A DNA stretch of 50,240 bases from Acidobacteriota bacterium (lineage in GTDB: Bacteria > Acidobacteriota > Blastocatellia > RBC074): contig JAFDVI010000039.1 of the NCBI GenBank assembly GCA_018269055.1, positions 1 to 50,240 of the forward strand, written 5' to 3'. The notes under the pieces are model-generated. The model was not told the origin of the DNA. It was given only the letters and a program-made list of their open reading frames with translations, and searched no databases. The stretch's first letter is position 1, and every line of letters starts with the position of its first letter. The translations under genes and the position numbers were made by a program. This document shows, piece after piece, positions 42,401 through 50,240 of the stretch.

Positions 42401-43401
42401 AAAAAAGGCTGGTCATCGTGGCTTCTGGAGCTTTGCAGTACGTGCCGTTTGCTGCGTTGTCGGTGGCCGGTGGCCGGTCGTCGGCTTCGGGTAAAAAAGC
42501 TGCCGCTAACCGACTCCCGACTCCCAACTCCCGACTCCTCATCCAGGATCATGAAATCATCAATCTGCCTTCGGCCTCGACAATGGCTGTGTTGCGGCGC
42601 GATACCGAACAGCGGCAAGTCGCCCCGAAAATGCTGGCCGTGTTGGCCGATCCTGTATTTGAAAAGGACGATGAACGGGTCGGGAAAATGGCTAGGCCAA
42701 CCATCAGCGCTTCTGCTTCACAACCAAAAGAATCCACAAAAACTCCTCCGCAAACCGTTGCCGAGGAACGGTCACTGAAACACATGAAGGAAAAATCCGC
42801 CGAAGAAACCGGCGAGATGAAAATTGCGCGATTGCCGTTTACGCGTCAGGAAGCGGAAAAAATCCTGGCTTTAGTTCCCGAAGCCGAACGTAAAGAAGCG
42901 CTGGATTTCGACGCCAACCGCACGACAGCGATGGCAAAAGATTTGAGCCAGTATCGGTACGTTCACTTTGCCACGCACGGGTATTTGGACAGCGAACGGC
43001 CGGAGTTTTCGGCGTTGGTGTTATCGCTTGTTGACAAAGAAGGCGTTCAGCAAAGCGGATTTCTGTATGCGTACGAGGTGTACAACCTGCAACTCAATTC
43101 CGATGTGGTCGTGCTGAGCGCGTGCGAAACCGGGCTGGGCAAGGAAATCCGTGGCGAGGGCCTGGTTGGATTGACGCGCGGGTTTATGTACGCCGGAGCG
43201 CCGCGCGTGGTCGTCAGTTTGTGGTCGGTGAACGACCGTGCGACGGCGGATTTGATGACGCGGTTTTACCGCAACATGCTGAAAGACAAGTTGCCCGCCG
43301 CTGCCGCGCTCCGGGCTGCGCAGATTGAAATGCTGAAAGAAAGCCAGTGGCGCGAACCGTATTACTGGGCGGCGTTCGCGCTTCAGGGAGAATGGCGCTG
43401 A
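39436..43401 (+). CDS. Secreted TPR-repeat CHAT-domain (caspase-like) protein
   Basis: 1321 residues, starting at TTG. A signal peptide (LCLLFFLGLSLSTFTIHGQ) is followed by a small beta domain (RPLELDKTVETDLGAGEKQSF, about 33-130), about 15 TPR repeats of 40 residues (units such as ALEYFNQALPVMREVENQRGEA; about 145-720), a helical stretch, and a C-terminal CHAT domain. The protease dyad is present: His at about 1181 (YVHFATHGYLD) and Cys at about 1230 (VLSACETGLGKEIRGEGLVGLTRGF). CHAT proteases resemble separase and caspases and cut target proteins in signalling or immune pathways. Being exported, its targets would be in the periplasm or outside. A tandem-repeat insert lies at about 1009-1035. 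Confidence 0.93.
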   Translation: MLRQHRLAQLCLLFFLGLSLSTFTIHGQQPRPLELDKTVETDLGAGEKQSFQVSLTPLDFARLEVTAKDVGLLIGLFAPDGKPVVEYQWNQDSPDTANVSLIAGLGGNYRLELTSQEKESKKISVKLTELRGIGQFDPERIEAERQFAKGEQLRPHQAADDKKAALAAYTEALKQWRVSGDKEKQAMVLSSLGDVSRALREHQQALDYFNQALTLRRELKNRKGEANALTNLAQTYQAMGQSKQALEYFNQALPVMREVENQRGEAIVITSIGATQAASGERQQAIESFAQARPVWQKLGDQSREAEMFVRTGRTYEAMNDKVKALEAYAEALKVYRTAKDQIGEANTLLDLGVVNQDRGNNRQALEFFEQALPIWRSLNRKREEASTLNFIGRVRNTLGDKQLALETYNQALSLAREVGNRGLEATVLNNMATIYFALGEKRRAAEAFDQVLPLRRAANDKLGEASTLTNIGAVYADWGESLKALDYYNQALPLWREAKRADGEVSTIINIGEAYDLLGEKQKSLDYYAQALNLARTIGARQNEGVIQTSLATVYSSLGEKEKARDMYMQALEIHRSTGNRTAEGDTLHLLGFLHYELEDFTKALDYMSQEAVVWRQLKDVRAEGVMLGAMGMVYRKLGDRQKSLEVLNQALPLDREVGNRQGEVDALINIGLIESDSGEKQKALENFNHALEISRAVSDPTQEANARYEIARIKLELGELSESRSQIEDTLNIVESLRTKVASQELRASYFATVQKYYDFYIELLMQMNGRQSGQGFGGEALQASERARARSLLEILAEANASIHEGVDPALLNREQTLHHQLSGKADALARLYASRPSPEQIAAAKKEVDDLTAQYNEVRAEIRRASPRYASLTQPTPLNLKEIQQQVLDADTLLLEYWLGEKRSFLWAVTPTKISSYVLPPRAKLEAEARNAYEWVSKPAQANAKRRLKHDGVEMTESERKARGLQAMRYLSNTLIKPVAPQLGKKRLVIVASGALQYVPFAALSVAGGRSSASGKKAAANRLPTPNSRLLIQDHEIINLPSASTMAVLRRDTEQRQVAPKMLAVLADPVFEKDDERVGKMARPTISASASQPKESTKTPPQTVAEERSLKHMKEKSAEETGEMKIARLPFTRQEAEKILALVPEAERKEALDFDANRTTAMAKDLSQYRYVHFATHGYLDSERPEFSALVLSLVDKEGVQQSGFLYAYEVYNLQLNSDVVVLSACETGLGKEIRGEGLVGLTRGFMYAGAPRVVVSLWSVNDRATADLMTRFYRNMLKDKLPAAAALRAAQIEMLKESQWREPYYWAAFALQGEWR
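42461..42481. repeat. Heptameric tandem repeat, unit CGGTGGC, inside the CHAT gene
   Basis: CGGTGGC (42461-42467), CGGTGGC (42468-42474), CGGTCGT (42475-42481). Translated as part of a linker (SVAGGRSSASG). A different heptamer array follows 29 bases later. Confidence 0.75.
42511..42538. repeat. Heptameric tandem repeat, unit CGACTCC, inside the CHAT gene
   Basis: CGACTCC, CGACTCC, CAACTCC, CGACTCC: four units, one substitution. They encode RLPTPNSRL in a linker just before the LIQDHEIINLPSASTMAVLRR strand of the CHAT domain. Confidence 0.88.
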
Positions 43402-43407
43402 TTGGCA

Positions 43408-46329
43408 CTATCTCTTCAGCGCCGCTGTCCAATTCTGCATGACAGTCAAGGGCCGTGTCGTTGCGTCTTCCAACTGGCGAATGACTAAAAACTTCTGCCC
43501 GTCAGCACTAACGTCATACACATATCGGTTCAGTCGGCGGCCAAGACTTCCGACTTCAAACAGCGCCGACGGAACGCCCGCGCTAAAGTGCGCGCCTGTT
43601 TGAACCGGCACGGCCATCAGTTTGTCGTCCGTTGCAACATAGAATAATTCCTTTCCATCGCGCCGCCAGCGCGGAAGCATGCCGTCGCCTTTCGAAACAG
43701 GAATCTTCCGCCCCGGTTCCGGGAAGGATTGCACATAGATTTGATAGCGGCCTGAATCATTTGACTGATAAGCCATCCAGTGTCCGTCAGGCGAAATAAC
43801 CCCATAGCTTTCATTGAACGGCGTTGCGGCATATTTGAGCGTTTTCCGGTCACCGAAAAGTTGCAACAGCTCAATATCCAACCCGGTTTTTTCCTGAGCC
43901 TGGCGATAGACAATGAACCTGCCATCGCCCGACCAGTCGCTGGTCAGTAAGAGTTTTTGGTCTCCCTTGAGTAATAGCTCTTCATTGCCATTCCCGCTCA
44001 CGCGATAGATTCCCCAAAACCCTTCACGATTCGACGCAATGGCAATCTGGCTGCCATCTGGCGACCAGATTGGATACGTGTCAGTCCCCGGATTGAAAGT
44101 CCATCGCGTACGTGTATTGCGAAGTAAATCAAATTGCCAAATGTCGGAAGTCTCAAACTCCAGATCATTGTTATCCAGCAGCACCTGTTCGCCGTTTGCT
44201 GAAAGCTGCATTGAACGATAATCACCCACCGGATCAACCACCGACAATTGTTTTCCGTGACGGTCCAGCCAGACAAGCTGGCGCGCCTGATTCCCCCCAC
44301 GCCGGTAAATCAGCGTCCGCGGGCCAAAAACCGACAGATCGGCATAGCGTATGGGCGCTTCGTAATAAACCGATTCGGTTATTGGCAGAGCCTCCCCACT
44401 CAACGTAAGTTTGTCGGGATCGAATCGCTGCGCCCAAATCTTCCGCCTGTGCATAAATAATAGGTAACCGGCGGAGGAATATTCCGCTTTGGTATCGGCG
44501 CGCACCAGAAAGCGCGTCTGCGGATCATCGAGCGAGCCGAGTTGAATACCGCGATAATCGGGTTGGCCGGCCTGGGTAAAAAAGATGAAGTGGCGACCGT
44601 CTGGTAGGAAATAAGGAAAGTTATGACCCGTCTCAAAGCGCGTGGCGGCCAGATTCGTAACAGGTGTCGGCTTTCCGCCTGATTCGGAGACCTGAAAAAG
44701 TCCTGCTCCATTGAATTGTGGCGCAAATAGAATGACGCCCGCACTGTTCCAAGTACCACCAGCGCCGAGCGGCACGTCGCATAGGGATATTGGCGTTCCG
44801 CCTGAAATCTCAACTCTTTTCAGTTTGTTCTGTGTGAAAAAGCCTACGCTTTGGCTATTCGGTGACCAAAAAGGGGCTTGCGCTCCATCGGTTCCCGGCA
44901 GCAACTCGGGCGTTGCCCGATCAAAGGAATAAAGCCACAGCCGGTTTACGCCATCCGTGACTGCCATCATTACGACACGCTGTCCATCGGGCGAAATCGT
45001 CGCGCCACTAATGTCCAGGGAAGTTGTCTTTTCCGGTAACGGCAAATAGGTGTAAGTGATGCTGCTTTCAACCGGGGCGCGGCGGAACCAAATCGCCGAC
45101 AATGCCAGTATTGCCAGCGCTGCTGCCGTCCATGCCAACCATGCACTGCCGAACACCGATGTCTTGACTGTCTTTCCACCCGGCGTTCTGTCCCACTTTG
45201 GTTTTTGCTTTGGTTTTTGCTTTGGCTCTGGCTCAGGTCGCGTCCCCAAAGGCGCAAGTAACGCATCAAGCGCAAAAGCCAAATCGCGCGCCGATTGAAA
45301 CCGCAGGTCAGGTTTTTTCTCCAAACAGTGCCGGACGATTCTTTCAAACTCCGGGCTGATGAGCTTGTTCGTTTCGCTTAGCTCCGCCAACTTCGGCGGT
45401 TCTTCTTTCAGAATCGCCGCCATTGTTTCGGCTTTTGAGTTGCAGTAAAAGGCACGCTGGCCAACGAGCATTTCATAAAGAATTGAGCCGAAAGAAAACA
45501 GATCAGAACGTTGATCTACTTCCTCGTTGCGCACTTGCTCCGGCGACATGTAATCAACCGTGCCCATCATGACGCCTGAATCGGTCAATCGTTCCTGACG
45601 CTCGTCAGGGTTGCCCAGGTTGACGGAACCAGCGAACTTCAAGGGTTTCAGTTTTGCCAACCCGAAATCCAGAATTTTGATGCGGCCTTCGGCGGTGATA
45701 AACAGGTTTTCCGGTTTCAGGTCGCGGTGGACAATGCCTTTCTCATGTGCGACTGCAAGTCCGGCAGCGATCTGTCATGCGTAATCCAGCGCGGTGCGGA
45801 CAGAAAGTGCGCCGGCTTTCAATGGCGCGCGTAACTCCACGCCTTCCAGCAATTCAGCGACGATATAAGGCGTACCTTCGTGATTGCCGATGTCGTGAAT
45901 GGTGAGAATGTTCGGGTGATTGAGCGCCGAGGTTGCGCGGGCTTCCTGTGCGAAGCGGCGCAACCGTTCCGCATCGTGCGAAAATTCCGTGGGCAGCAGT
46001 TTGATGGCGACTTGACGACGTAACTCGGTGTCTTCCGCCAGCCAAACTTCTCCCATCCCGCCCTTGCCCAATAAAGAAAGCACACGGTAACGACCAAAGC
46101 TGTGCGCAGGAAGCATAGCCGATGCTTGCCAGCCTGCGGCGACATCATCCGGCGGTTGTTCGATAAAATTGGCCGCTTGTTCGTGCGCGGAAATGAGTGA
46201 GGCGACTTCAGCGCGCATCTCGTCGTCTTCGCCACAAGTCGCCATCAAAAAGGCGGCGCGCGCCGACGGCTCACGCTCCAACGCGGCGTGGTAAAGATCG
46301 CCAATTTGTTCGTAACGTTCAGGTGTCAT
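43408..46329 (-). pseudogene. Ser/Thr kinase with WD40/TolB-like propeller, split by one in-frame TGA
   Basis: One frame of 974 codons from the ATG at 46329 to 43408 with a single TGA at 45775-45777. Before it: N-terminal helical region and kinase N-lobe with GKGGMGEVWLAEDTELRRQVAIKLL. After it, the same frame continues as QIAAGLAVAHEKGIVHRDLKPENLFITAEGRIKILDFGLAK, GTVDYMSPEQVRNEEVDQRSDLF, a Lys-Gln-Pro linker, a transmembrane helix (LAWTAAALAILALSAIWF) and a six-bladed TolB/WD40-like propeller (TISPDGQRVVMMA, WSPDGSQIAIAS). The TGA lies before the catalytic loop, so neither half alone is an active kinase. A CGA-to-TGA change is the simplest cause, with the expected residue Arg. It is 14 bases from the sigma factor gene. 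Confidence 0.9.
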
Positions 46330-46343
46330 ATTAGGCGTAGCGG

Positions 46344-46913
46344 TTAGCTGTTACGGCTGAGTGCGCGATACAGCCACGCCTGGGCCTGGTTCCAATCGCG
46401 CGTGACGGTATCCGGCGAAATGTTCAGCACCTCCGCCGTTTCCGTCACGCTCAGGCCGCCGAAATAGCGCAATTCAACGACCCGGCTTTGTCTGGGCGAA
46501 AGCTGCGCGAGTTCCTCAAGCGCATCATCCAACGCCACCAACTCCTCCGCCCTCTCTTCGGGGACATACGCGGCCTCTTCCAGCGAAACGGTGCTCGCGC
46601 CACCCCCACGTTTGGCAGCCTGACGAGCGCGTGTGTAATCCACCAGAATATGCCGCATCGCCATTGCCGCAACTCCGAAGAAATGTGCGCGGTTTTCCCA
46701 ACGTTTTTCTTCCTGTCCGATCAATCGCAGATATGCTTCGTGGATTAACGCCGTGGTTTGCAGCGTGTGTCCGGATGGCTGCTGCTCCATGTAACGTCGC
46801 GCCATCAGACGCAACTGGCCATAAACCAGTGGCATAAGCTGGTCCAACACTTCGCTGTCGCCATCGCTCCAACGCCGCAACAAGTGACTGACTGATTGCG
46901 ATGAAGTTTCCAT
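46344..46913 (-). CDS. ECF-type RNA polymerase sigma factor, kinase-linked (second copy)
   Basis: 189 residues, clearly homologous to the sigma factor at 34924-35538: same region 2 (YGQLRLMARRYMEQQPSGHT, AHFFGVAAMAMRHILVDYTRAR) and region 4 (LSPRQSRVVELRYFGGLSVTETAEVLNISPDTVTRDWNQAQAWLYRAL). Region 2.2 reads QTTALIHEAYLRL, with T53 and T54 in place of the acidic pair. Its adjacent partner kinase is the interrupted gene downstream, so this factor may lack its activator. No anti-sigma gene is present. Confidence 0.95.
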   Translation of the reverse strand: METSSQSVSHLLRRWSDGDSEVLDQLMPLVYGQLRLMARRYMEQQPSGHTLQTTALIHEAYLRLIGQEEKRWENRAHFFGVAAMAMRHILVDYTRARQAAKRGGGASTVSLEEAAYVPEERAEELVALDDALEELAQLSPRQSRVVELRYFGGLSVTETAEVLNISPDTVTRDWNQAQAWLYRALSRNS

Positions 46914-47139
46914 CTTTTTCTGACCGAGTTTGCGGTTTTTCGCTGCGACTTTTCGTTTCTTAAAGGTGAGAGCAAAGTTTGCCAGGCCGTAAGAGCTTCG
47001 GTCGCAGGCGTCATTTCAGTGGGGTTACAGGACGCTAGTGTAAACGGTCCTCAGACAAAGCCAAATAGAAAAGCCGTGAAGTCACAAAATTCATTGGGTA
47101 AGTTTGTAGTTTTCCCACCAATTTCCCGGAGGAACATTC

Positions 47140-47979
47140 ATGAAATCGAACCATTTTCGCAAAACCGTGTTCATCGCATTGACCATGTTGCTGGCGCTCT
47201 GCACGCCAGCGTTGGTGAAGAAAGGCTTCTCGCAAAGCCAGCCAGCCGCTCCCGCGCAACCACGCTTCGCAATGATTGAATACTTCAAGATCGAGCCGGG
47301 CAAGAACGCCGATTACCGTAAGCTGGAACAGGAAGTCTGGATGCCCATCCATCGCGAGCGCGTCAAGCAAGGCATCATCAAATCGTGGACGGCGTGGGGC
47401 GTGCGTTTGCCCGGCGGCTCGGCGCGCGAATACGACCGCATCTTCATCACCACCTTCGATAAATTCGCCGCTCTCGAAACGCCCTATCCGCCAGGCGTGT
47501 TCACCAAGGTTTTTCCGAATACGACCGCCGCCGAACTTGTAGCGCGCACGCAGGCAGTCAGCAAACAGGTGCGCTCGGAACTGGTCACGCTGCTGGACAG
47601 CACCACTCCCATCGGCGCGGCGCAGACGCCGAAGTTTGCGGAGATCGGTTTCCAAAAAGCGGAATTCGGCAAGGGCGGCGAGTACGTTGAGCTTGAGCGC
47701 AAATACTGGAAACCGTTGCATCAGGAGCGCCTCAATCGCGGCATTCTCAACGCCTGGAATCTGTACGCCGTCCGTTATCCCGGCGGCACGAATCGGGAAT
47801 ACGGCCACATCACAATCAACTATTTCGACAAGTTCGAGCAGTTGGAAACGCAATATCCGCCCGATGTTCTCGCCAAGGCGCTGCCGAACGTGAAACCAGC
47901 GGACATCGTGGCGCAAACCGCTGCCGTGAAAAAGCAGGTGCGGATCGAAGTGCTGGCGCTGGTGGACCAAGTTCAGTAA
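47140..47979 (+). CDS. Exported protein with two alpha/beta-barrel-like repeats, unknown function
   Basis: 279 residues; CGGAGGA lies before the ATG and a signal peptide (RKTVFIALTMLLALCTPALV) is followed by two repeats of about 115 residues (41-155 and 160-275). Both repeat the pattern strand, E..YV/RKLE..W.P.H.ER...GI...W, (V/R)YPGG..REY....I..FDKF..LET.YPP.VL.K..PN, QAV.KQVR.E...L.D. This suggests an internal duplication. The fold may be the dimeric alpha/beta-barrel type seen in NIPSNAP and EthD proteins. A related gene follows 18 bases downstream. Confidence 0.7.
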   Translation: MKSNHFRKTVFIALTMLLALCTPALVKKGFSQSQPAAPAQPRFAMIEYFKIEPGKNADYRKLEQEVWMPIHRERVKQGIIKSWTAWGVRLPGGSAREYDRIFITTFDKFAALETPYPPGVFTKVFPNTTAAELVARTQAVSKQVRSELVTLLDSTTPIGAAQTPKFAEIGFQKAEFGKGGEYVELERKYWKPLHQERLNRGILNAWNLYAVRYPGGTNREYGHITINYFDKFEQLETQYPPDVLAKALPNVKPADIVAQTAAVKKQVRIEVLALVDQVQ

Positions 47980-47997
47980 TCAAAGGAGAACGATTCA

Positions 47998-48813
47998 ATG
48001 AAACACTTATTTATGGTTACGACGCTGACACTTGTCGCATTGCTTTCCGGTGCTTGCGCTTCGTCTCCGAACGCAACGGCAAGCAGTAACGCTCAGGCCA
48101 CGACCGCCGATCAATCTTCCGCTCCACGACAGCGATACTGGGTGTCGGTGGTGCGGGTTAAACCTGGTCAGGGCGACGCCTGGCAGGAGTTTTACAAGAA
48201 AGAGACGTTGCCCACATACGAAAAAGCTGGCTACAAACAGGTCAGCGTATTTACAACGGCAACCTTTGGGGAAGCTGGCGAGTACGTCACGATCCGGCCC
48301 ATGGAAAGCCTTAAGCAATTTGATGAACCCAACTTCGTGATCAAGGCGCTCGGCGAGGCGGGCGCGAAAGCCTTTTTCGCCAAGCGGGCCCAACTGATTG
48401 CCAGCAACCATATTTTCACGATGGAATCGCGGCCTGAGTTGAGTATCCCGTTGCCTCAGAACCAAATACCCAAGCTGGCCTTCGTCTTCCGACAAAGCGT
48501 CGCGCCGGGCCGTTCGGCGGACTTCGAGAGCTATGTCAAAAATGACGCCTTGCCGCTGATCAAAAAAGCCGCTCCCCAAGCCTACCTCGTCACCAAAGTC
48601 GGCGCAGGTGGTGATACGGAGGAATACCACACGGTGACGCTGGCGGATTCCTTCGCCGATTACGAACGATGGACGGACGCGCTTCAAAAAGAAGGTTATG
48701 CCAACAAGGTTGCGACCAAACGCGCAGGCATCGTGCTGCACCGCGAATTGGCGGTCTATCGCTACCTGCCGGAACTGAGCCTGCCGCAGCCGGCGACTCA
48801 AGCCGCAAAGTAA
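47998..48813 (+). CDS. Lipoprotein with two alpha/beta-barrel-like repeats, unknown function
   Basis: 271 residues. AAGGAGA precedes the ATG; the lipobox is LSGAC (C20). A Ser/Thr/Ala linker leads to two repeats of about 105 residues: RYWVSVVRVKPGQGDAWQEFYKKETLPTYEKAGYKQVSVFTTATFGEAGEYVTIRPMESLKQFDE and KLAFVFRQSVAPGRSADFESYVKNDALPLIKKAAPQAYLVTKVGAGGDTEEYHTVTLADSFADYE. Together with the preceding gene this gives four copies of one fold in tandem. Both proteins lie outside the inner membrane and probably form one operon of unknown role. Confidence 0.72.
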   Translation: MKHLFMVTTLTLVALLSGACASSPNATASSNAQATTADQSSAPRQRYWVSVVRVKPGQGDAWQEFYKKETLPTYEKAGYKQVSVFTTATFGEAGEYVTIRPMESLKQFDEPNFVIKALGEAGAKAFFAKRAQLIASNHIFTMESRPELSIPLPQNQIPKLAFVFRQSVAPGRSADFESYVKNDALPLIKKAAPQAYLVTKVGAGGDTEEYHTVTLADSFADYERWTDALQKEGYANKVATKRAGIVLHRELAVYRYLPELSLPQPATQAAK

Positions 48814-49096
48814 GGGACTCTATCTGAACACCAATTCTGCGACGGCCTGATTGTTGCTGGCGGAATTATCACTTGGATCGCTTTGCAATCTGGTTTACAG
48901 GAAGCAGTTATGTTTTTAGGGAATGGCCCGAATTCCGGCTGAAGCCGGTGCCATGAACCGTAACGCGACCGCAACCTGACCTAAAGAACAAGACAACGTC
49001 TTCGGCCAGGTCTCTCCGTTATTTACTCAAGTCAGTGTGACAGCAGACCCATCGGCTTGCTTGTAGCGTTGTTGGCTTCAGCAGTGGGAGGGCGAA

Positions 49097-49948
49097 ATGC
49101 AGCGTTTCTATGCCTCAGCCATTTTTCTCTTTGTCCTGGCGGCTGCCGTACATGCGCAGAATTCACGTGCTGCGACGGCTTCCTCTTACCTTGAACGCGG
49201 CAACGCCTGGATGGCCAAAGGCGAATACGAGAAAGCCATTGCCGATTTCGACCTGGCCATCGCATCGGCCCCGGAGGTTGCCGACGGATATCGCAATCGC
49301 GCTATCGCCCGTTACCGGAAAGGCGACCTGGATGGAGCATTCGCGGATTTTGACCGGGTTGTCCGGCTCAGGCCGCGCGAAGCGGAAAGCTGGCTCAACC
49401 GCGGGCTAATTCGGAAAGCCAGGGGCGATTTGAACGGCGCGCTCAACGATGTGAACAAAGCTAATGAACTCGACCCGCGCTGGATTGAACCCTGGTTAGC
49501 GCGCGCCGAGATCCGATTTTTCTATCGTGATTTCGACGGCGCGATCTACGACGACACAAAAGCTCTCCAACTGGACGCAAAAAACGCGCCGGCTTGGTTG
49601 CACCGGGGAGCGGCGCGGCAAGCGAAGGGGGATTTGGATGGCGCGATGTCTGATTACAACCGCGCCATCGCGCTTGATCCGTTGAACGCACAATCCTGGT
49701 TCAATCGTGCCGCCGCCTGGCGCGATAAAGGTGACTGGACGCGGGCCGAGCGCGAGTACAGCCGGGCCATTGAACTCAATCCAAATTGGGCCGACGCGTA
49801 TGCACAACGCGGGTTGGTTCGGTTGCGGCTGCGACGCGAGGCGGAAGCGCAACGCGATTTCGACGAATGCCTGACGCGCAATCGAGCACTGAAGGAATCG
49901 TTGGAACTGGAGATTCGAAGCGTAAAACAGCAGCTCAAGGTCAAGTAA
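49097..49948 (+). CDS. Secreted TPR-repeat protein
   Basis: 283 residues; GGGAGGG precedes the ATG. A signal peptide (ASAIFLFVLAAAVHAQ) is followed by seven canonical TPR repeats of 34 residues (units such as AWMAKGEYEKAIADFDLAIASAPE, with NRAIARYRKGDLDGAFADFDRVVRLRPRE) and a capping helix. TPR arrays hold protein complexes together; the partner is unknown. The unit is separate from its neighbours, 283 bases after the lipoprotein gene. No catalytic domain is present. Confidence 0.9.
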   Translation: MQRFYASAIFLFVLAAAVHAQNSRAATASSYLERGNAWMAKGEYEKAIADFDLAIASAPEVADGYRNRAIARYRKGDLDGAFADFDRVVRLRPREAESWLNRGLIRKARGDLNGALNDVNKANELDPRWIEPWLARAEIRFFYRDFDGAIYDDTKALQLDAKNAPAWLHRGAARQAKGDLDGAMSDYNRAIALDPLNAQSWFNRAAAWRDKGDWTRAEREYSRAIELNPNWADAYAQRGLVRLRLRREAEAQRDFDECLTRNRALKESLELEIRSVKQQLKVK

Positions 49949-50240
49949 CCGCGGATCTGAATGCATCGGCCCATCAGGCCAAATGCTGTTCGGGAAAAAT
50001 TTCCCCGGCTGGGAGTTTTCGGGCGCAAACGGCGCAGGTCTGAAGTGGGCGGAACAAACAAGTGATGTTGTAAGCAATCGTGACGGCAGACCATCCGATC
50101 AATCGAGTGCATGCGGGCGAGGTATGGACTTGCGTAATTGAACAGAGATTCCAGCCCACGGATTCAGTGCTTGTCATTGCCCAAATTTTCGCTCAAATCG
50201 CACGTTTCATTCTTTGGCCCGCGGATGCGGGCGAGCAGCA
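49949..50240. other. 3' edge of the window, no supported gene
   Basis: 292 bases. A minus-strand frame (49974-50177) has two Cys pairs near its end (CAVCARKLP) but lacks a ribosome binding site and overlaps other frames; I do not call it. A gene that extends beyond the window may start or end here. Confidence 0.4.

Noticed and set aside
45775..45777. TGA as a selenocysteine or other recoded codon
   Set aside because: Relatives of this kinase do not have Cys at the site, no obvious recoding hairpin follows, and other genes here use TGA as stop.
48814..48942. Open peptide with a hydrophobic segment (DGLIVAGGIITWIALQSG)
   Set aside because: It has no plausible start codon or ribosome binding site; possible remnant of a membrane protein, but too short to support.
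49974..50177. 67-codon minus-strand frame with Cys pairs (CAVCARKLP)
   Set aside because: No ribosome binding site, no family match that I recognise, and overlap with other frames.

Overview
The window looks like chromosomal DNA of a moderate-GC, Gram-negative, aerobic environmental bacterium, most likely an Acidobacteriota of the Blastocatellia type. This is an inference from gene content: acidobacterial-style ECF sigma factor/Ser-Thr kinase pairs, a secreted TPR-CHAT protein, a PSD1-type cytochrome c protein, many secreted orphan proteins and a split ATP synthase cluster. No phage, insertion sequence or CRISPR array is visible. Nearly all genes use ATG, with one clear GTG (19614) and one clear TTG (39436) start.

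Layout. 1-5.4 kb: a Tat-exported PLP enzyme, a NIPSNAP-like protein, then a sigma-54 two-component system (histidine kinase plus NtrC-type regulator, minus strand) facing a good -24/-12 promoter that drives a small GlsB/YeaQ-type membrane protein. 5.5-9.7 kb: a tiny Lys/Ala-rich exported protein, a deletion scar of a heavy-metal efflux operon (5' end of a TolC-like gene joined to the 3' end of an RND pump gene, with the operon's terminator still present), a DUF2156 protein, a DUF1003 protein and a lipoprotein joining a cytochrome c domain to a CusF-like copper domain. 9.7-12.8 kb: threonine dehydratase, a patatin lipase, RNA 2',3'-cyclic phosphodiesterase and tRNA-Arg(TCG). 12.8-17.5 kb (minus): a secreted glycine-zipper protein, the Fo genes atpI-atpB-atpE without F1 genes, and cysteine dioxygenase. 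17.6-26.9 kb (minus): a cation/proton antiporter, two tandem paralogous permeases, a cytochrome c and RNase R. 27-31 kb: a PSD1/DUF1553 protein coupled to a NUDIX hydrolase and a Dabb protein.

31-49 kb is a signalling region. It has two ECF sigma factor/membrane Ser-Thr kinase pairs (34924-35538 with 32118-34964; 46344-46913 with the interrupted 43408-46329) and, between them, hemE followed by a third kinase and a 1321-residue secreted TPR-CHAT protease-like protein. Both sigma factors carry a Thr-Thr pair where ordinary ECF factors have acidic residues in region 2.2. That suggests they are switched on by phosphorylation by the adjacent kinase, as described for EcfP/PknT of Vibrio. The first pair leads into two small related proteins of unknown function. 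The second pair faces two exported proteins, each built from two alpha/beta-barrel-like repeats. The second kinase is split by a single in-frame TGA just before its catalytic loop.

Repeats. Three short tandem arrays with a 7-base unit lie in or beside genes (1457-1483 and 27411-27443 share a unit; 42461-42481 and 42511-42538 lie together), resembling the heptameric STRR repeats of cyanobacteria. A 108-base imperfect palindrome with 9-10-base subrepeats lies at 9711-9818, and a perfect 15-base inverted repeat at 23935-23978.
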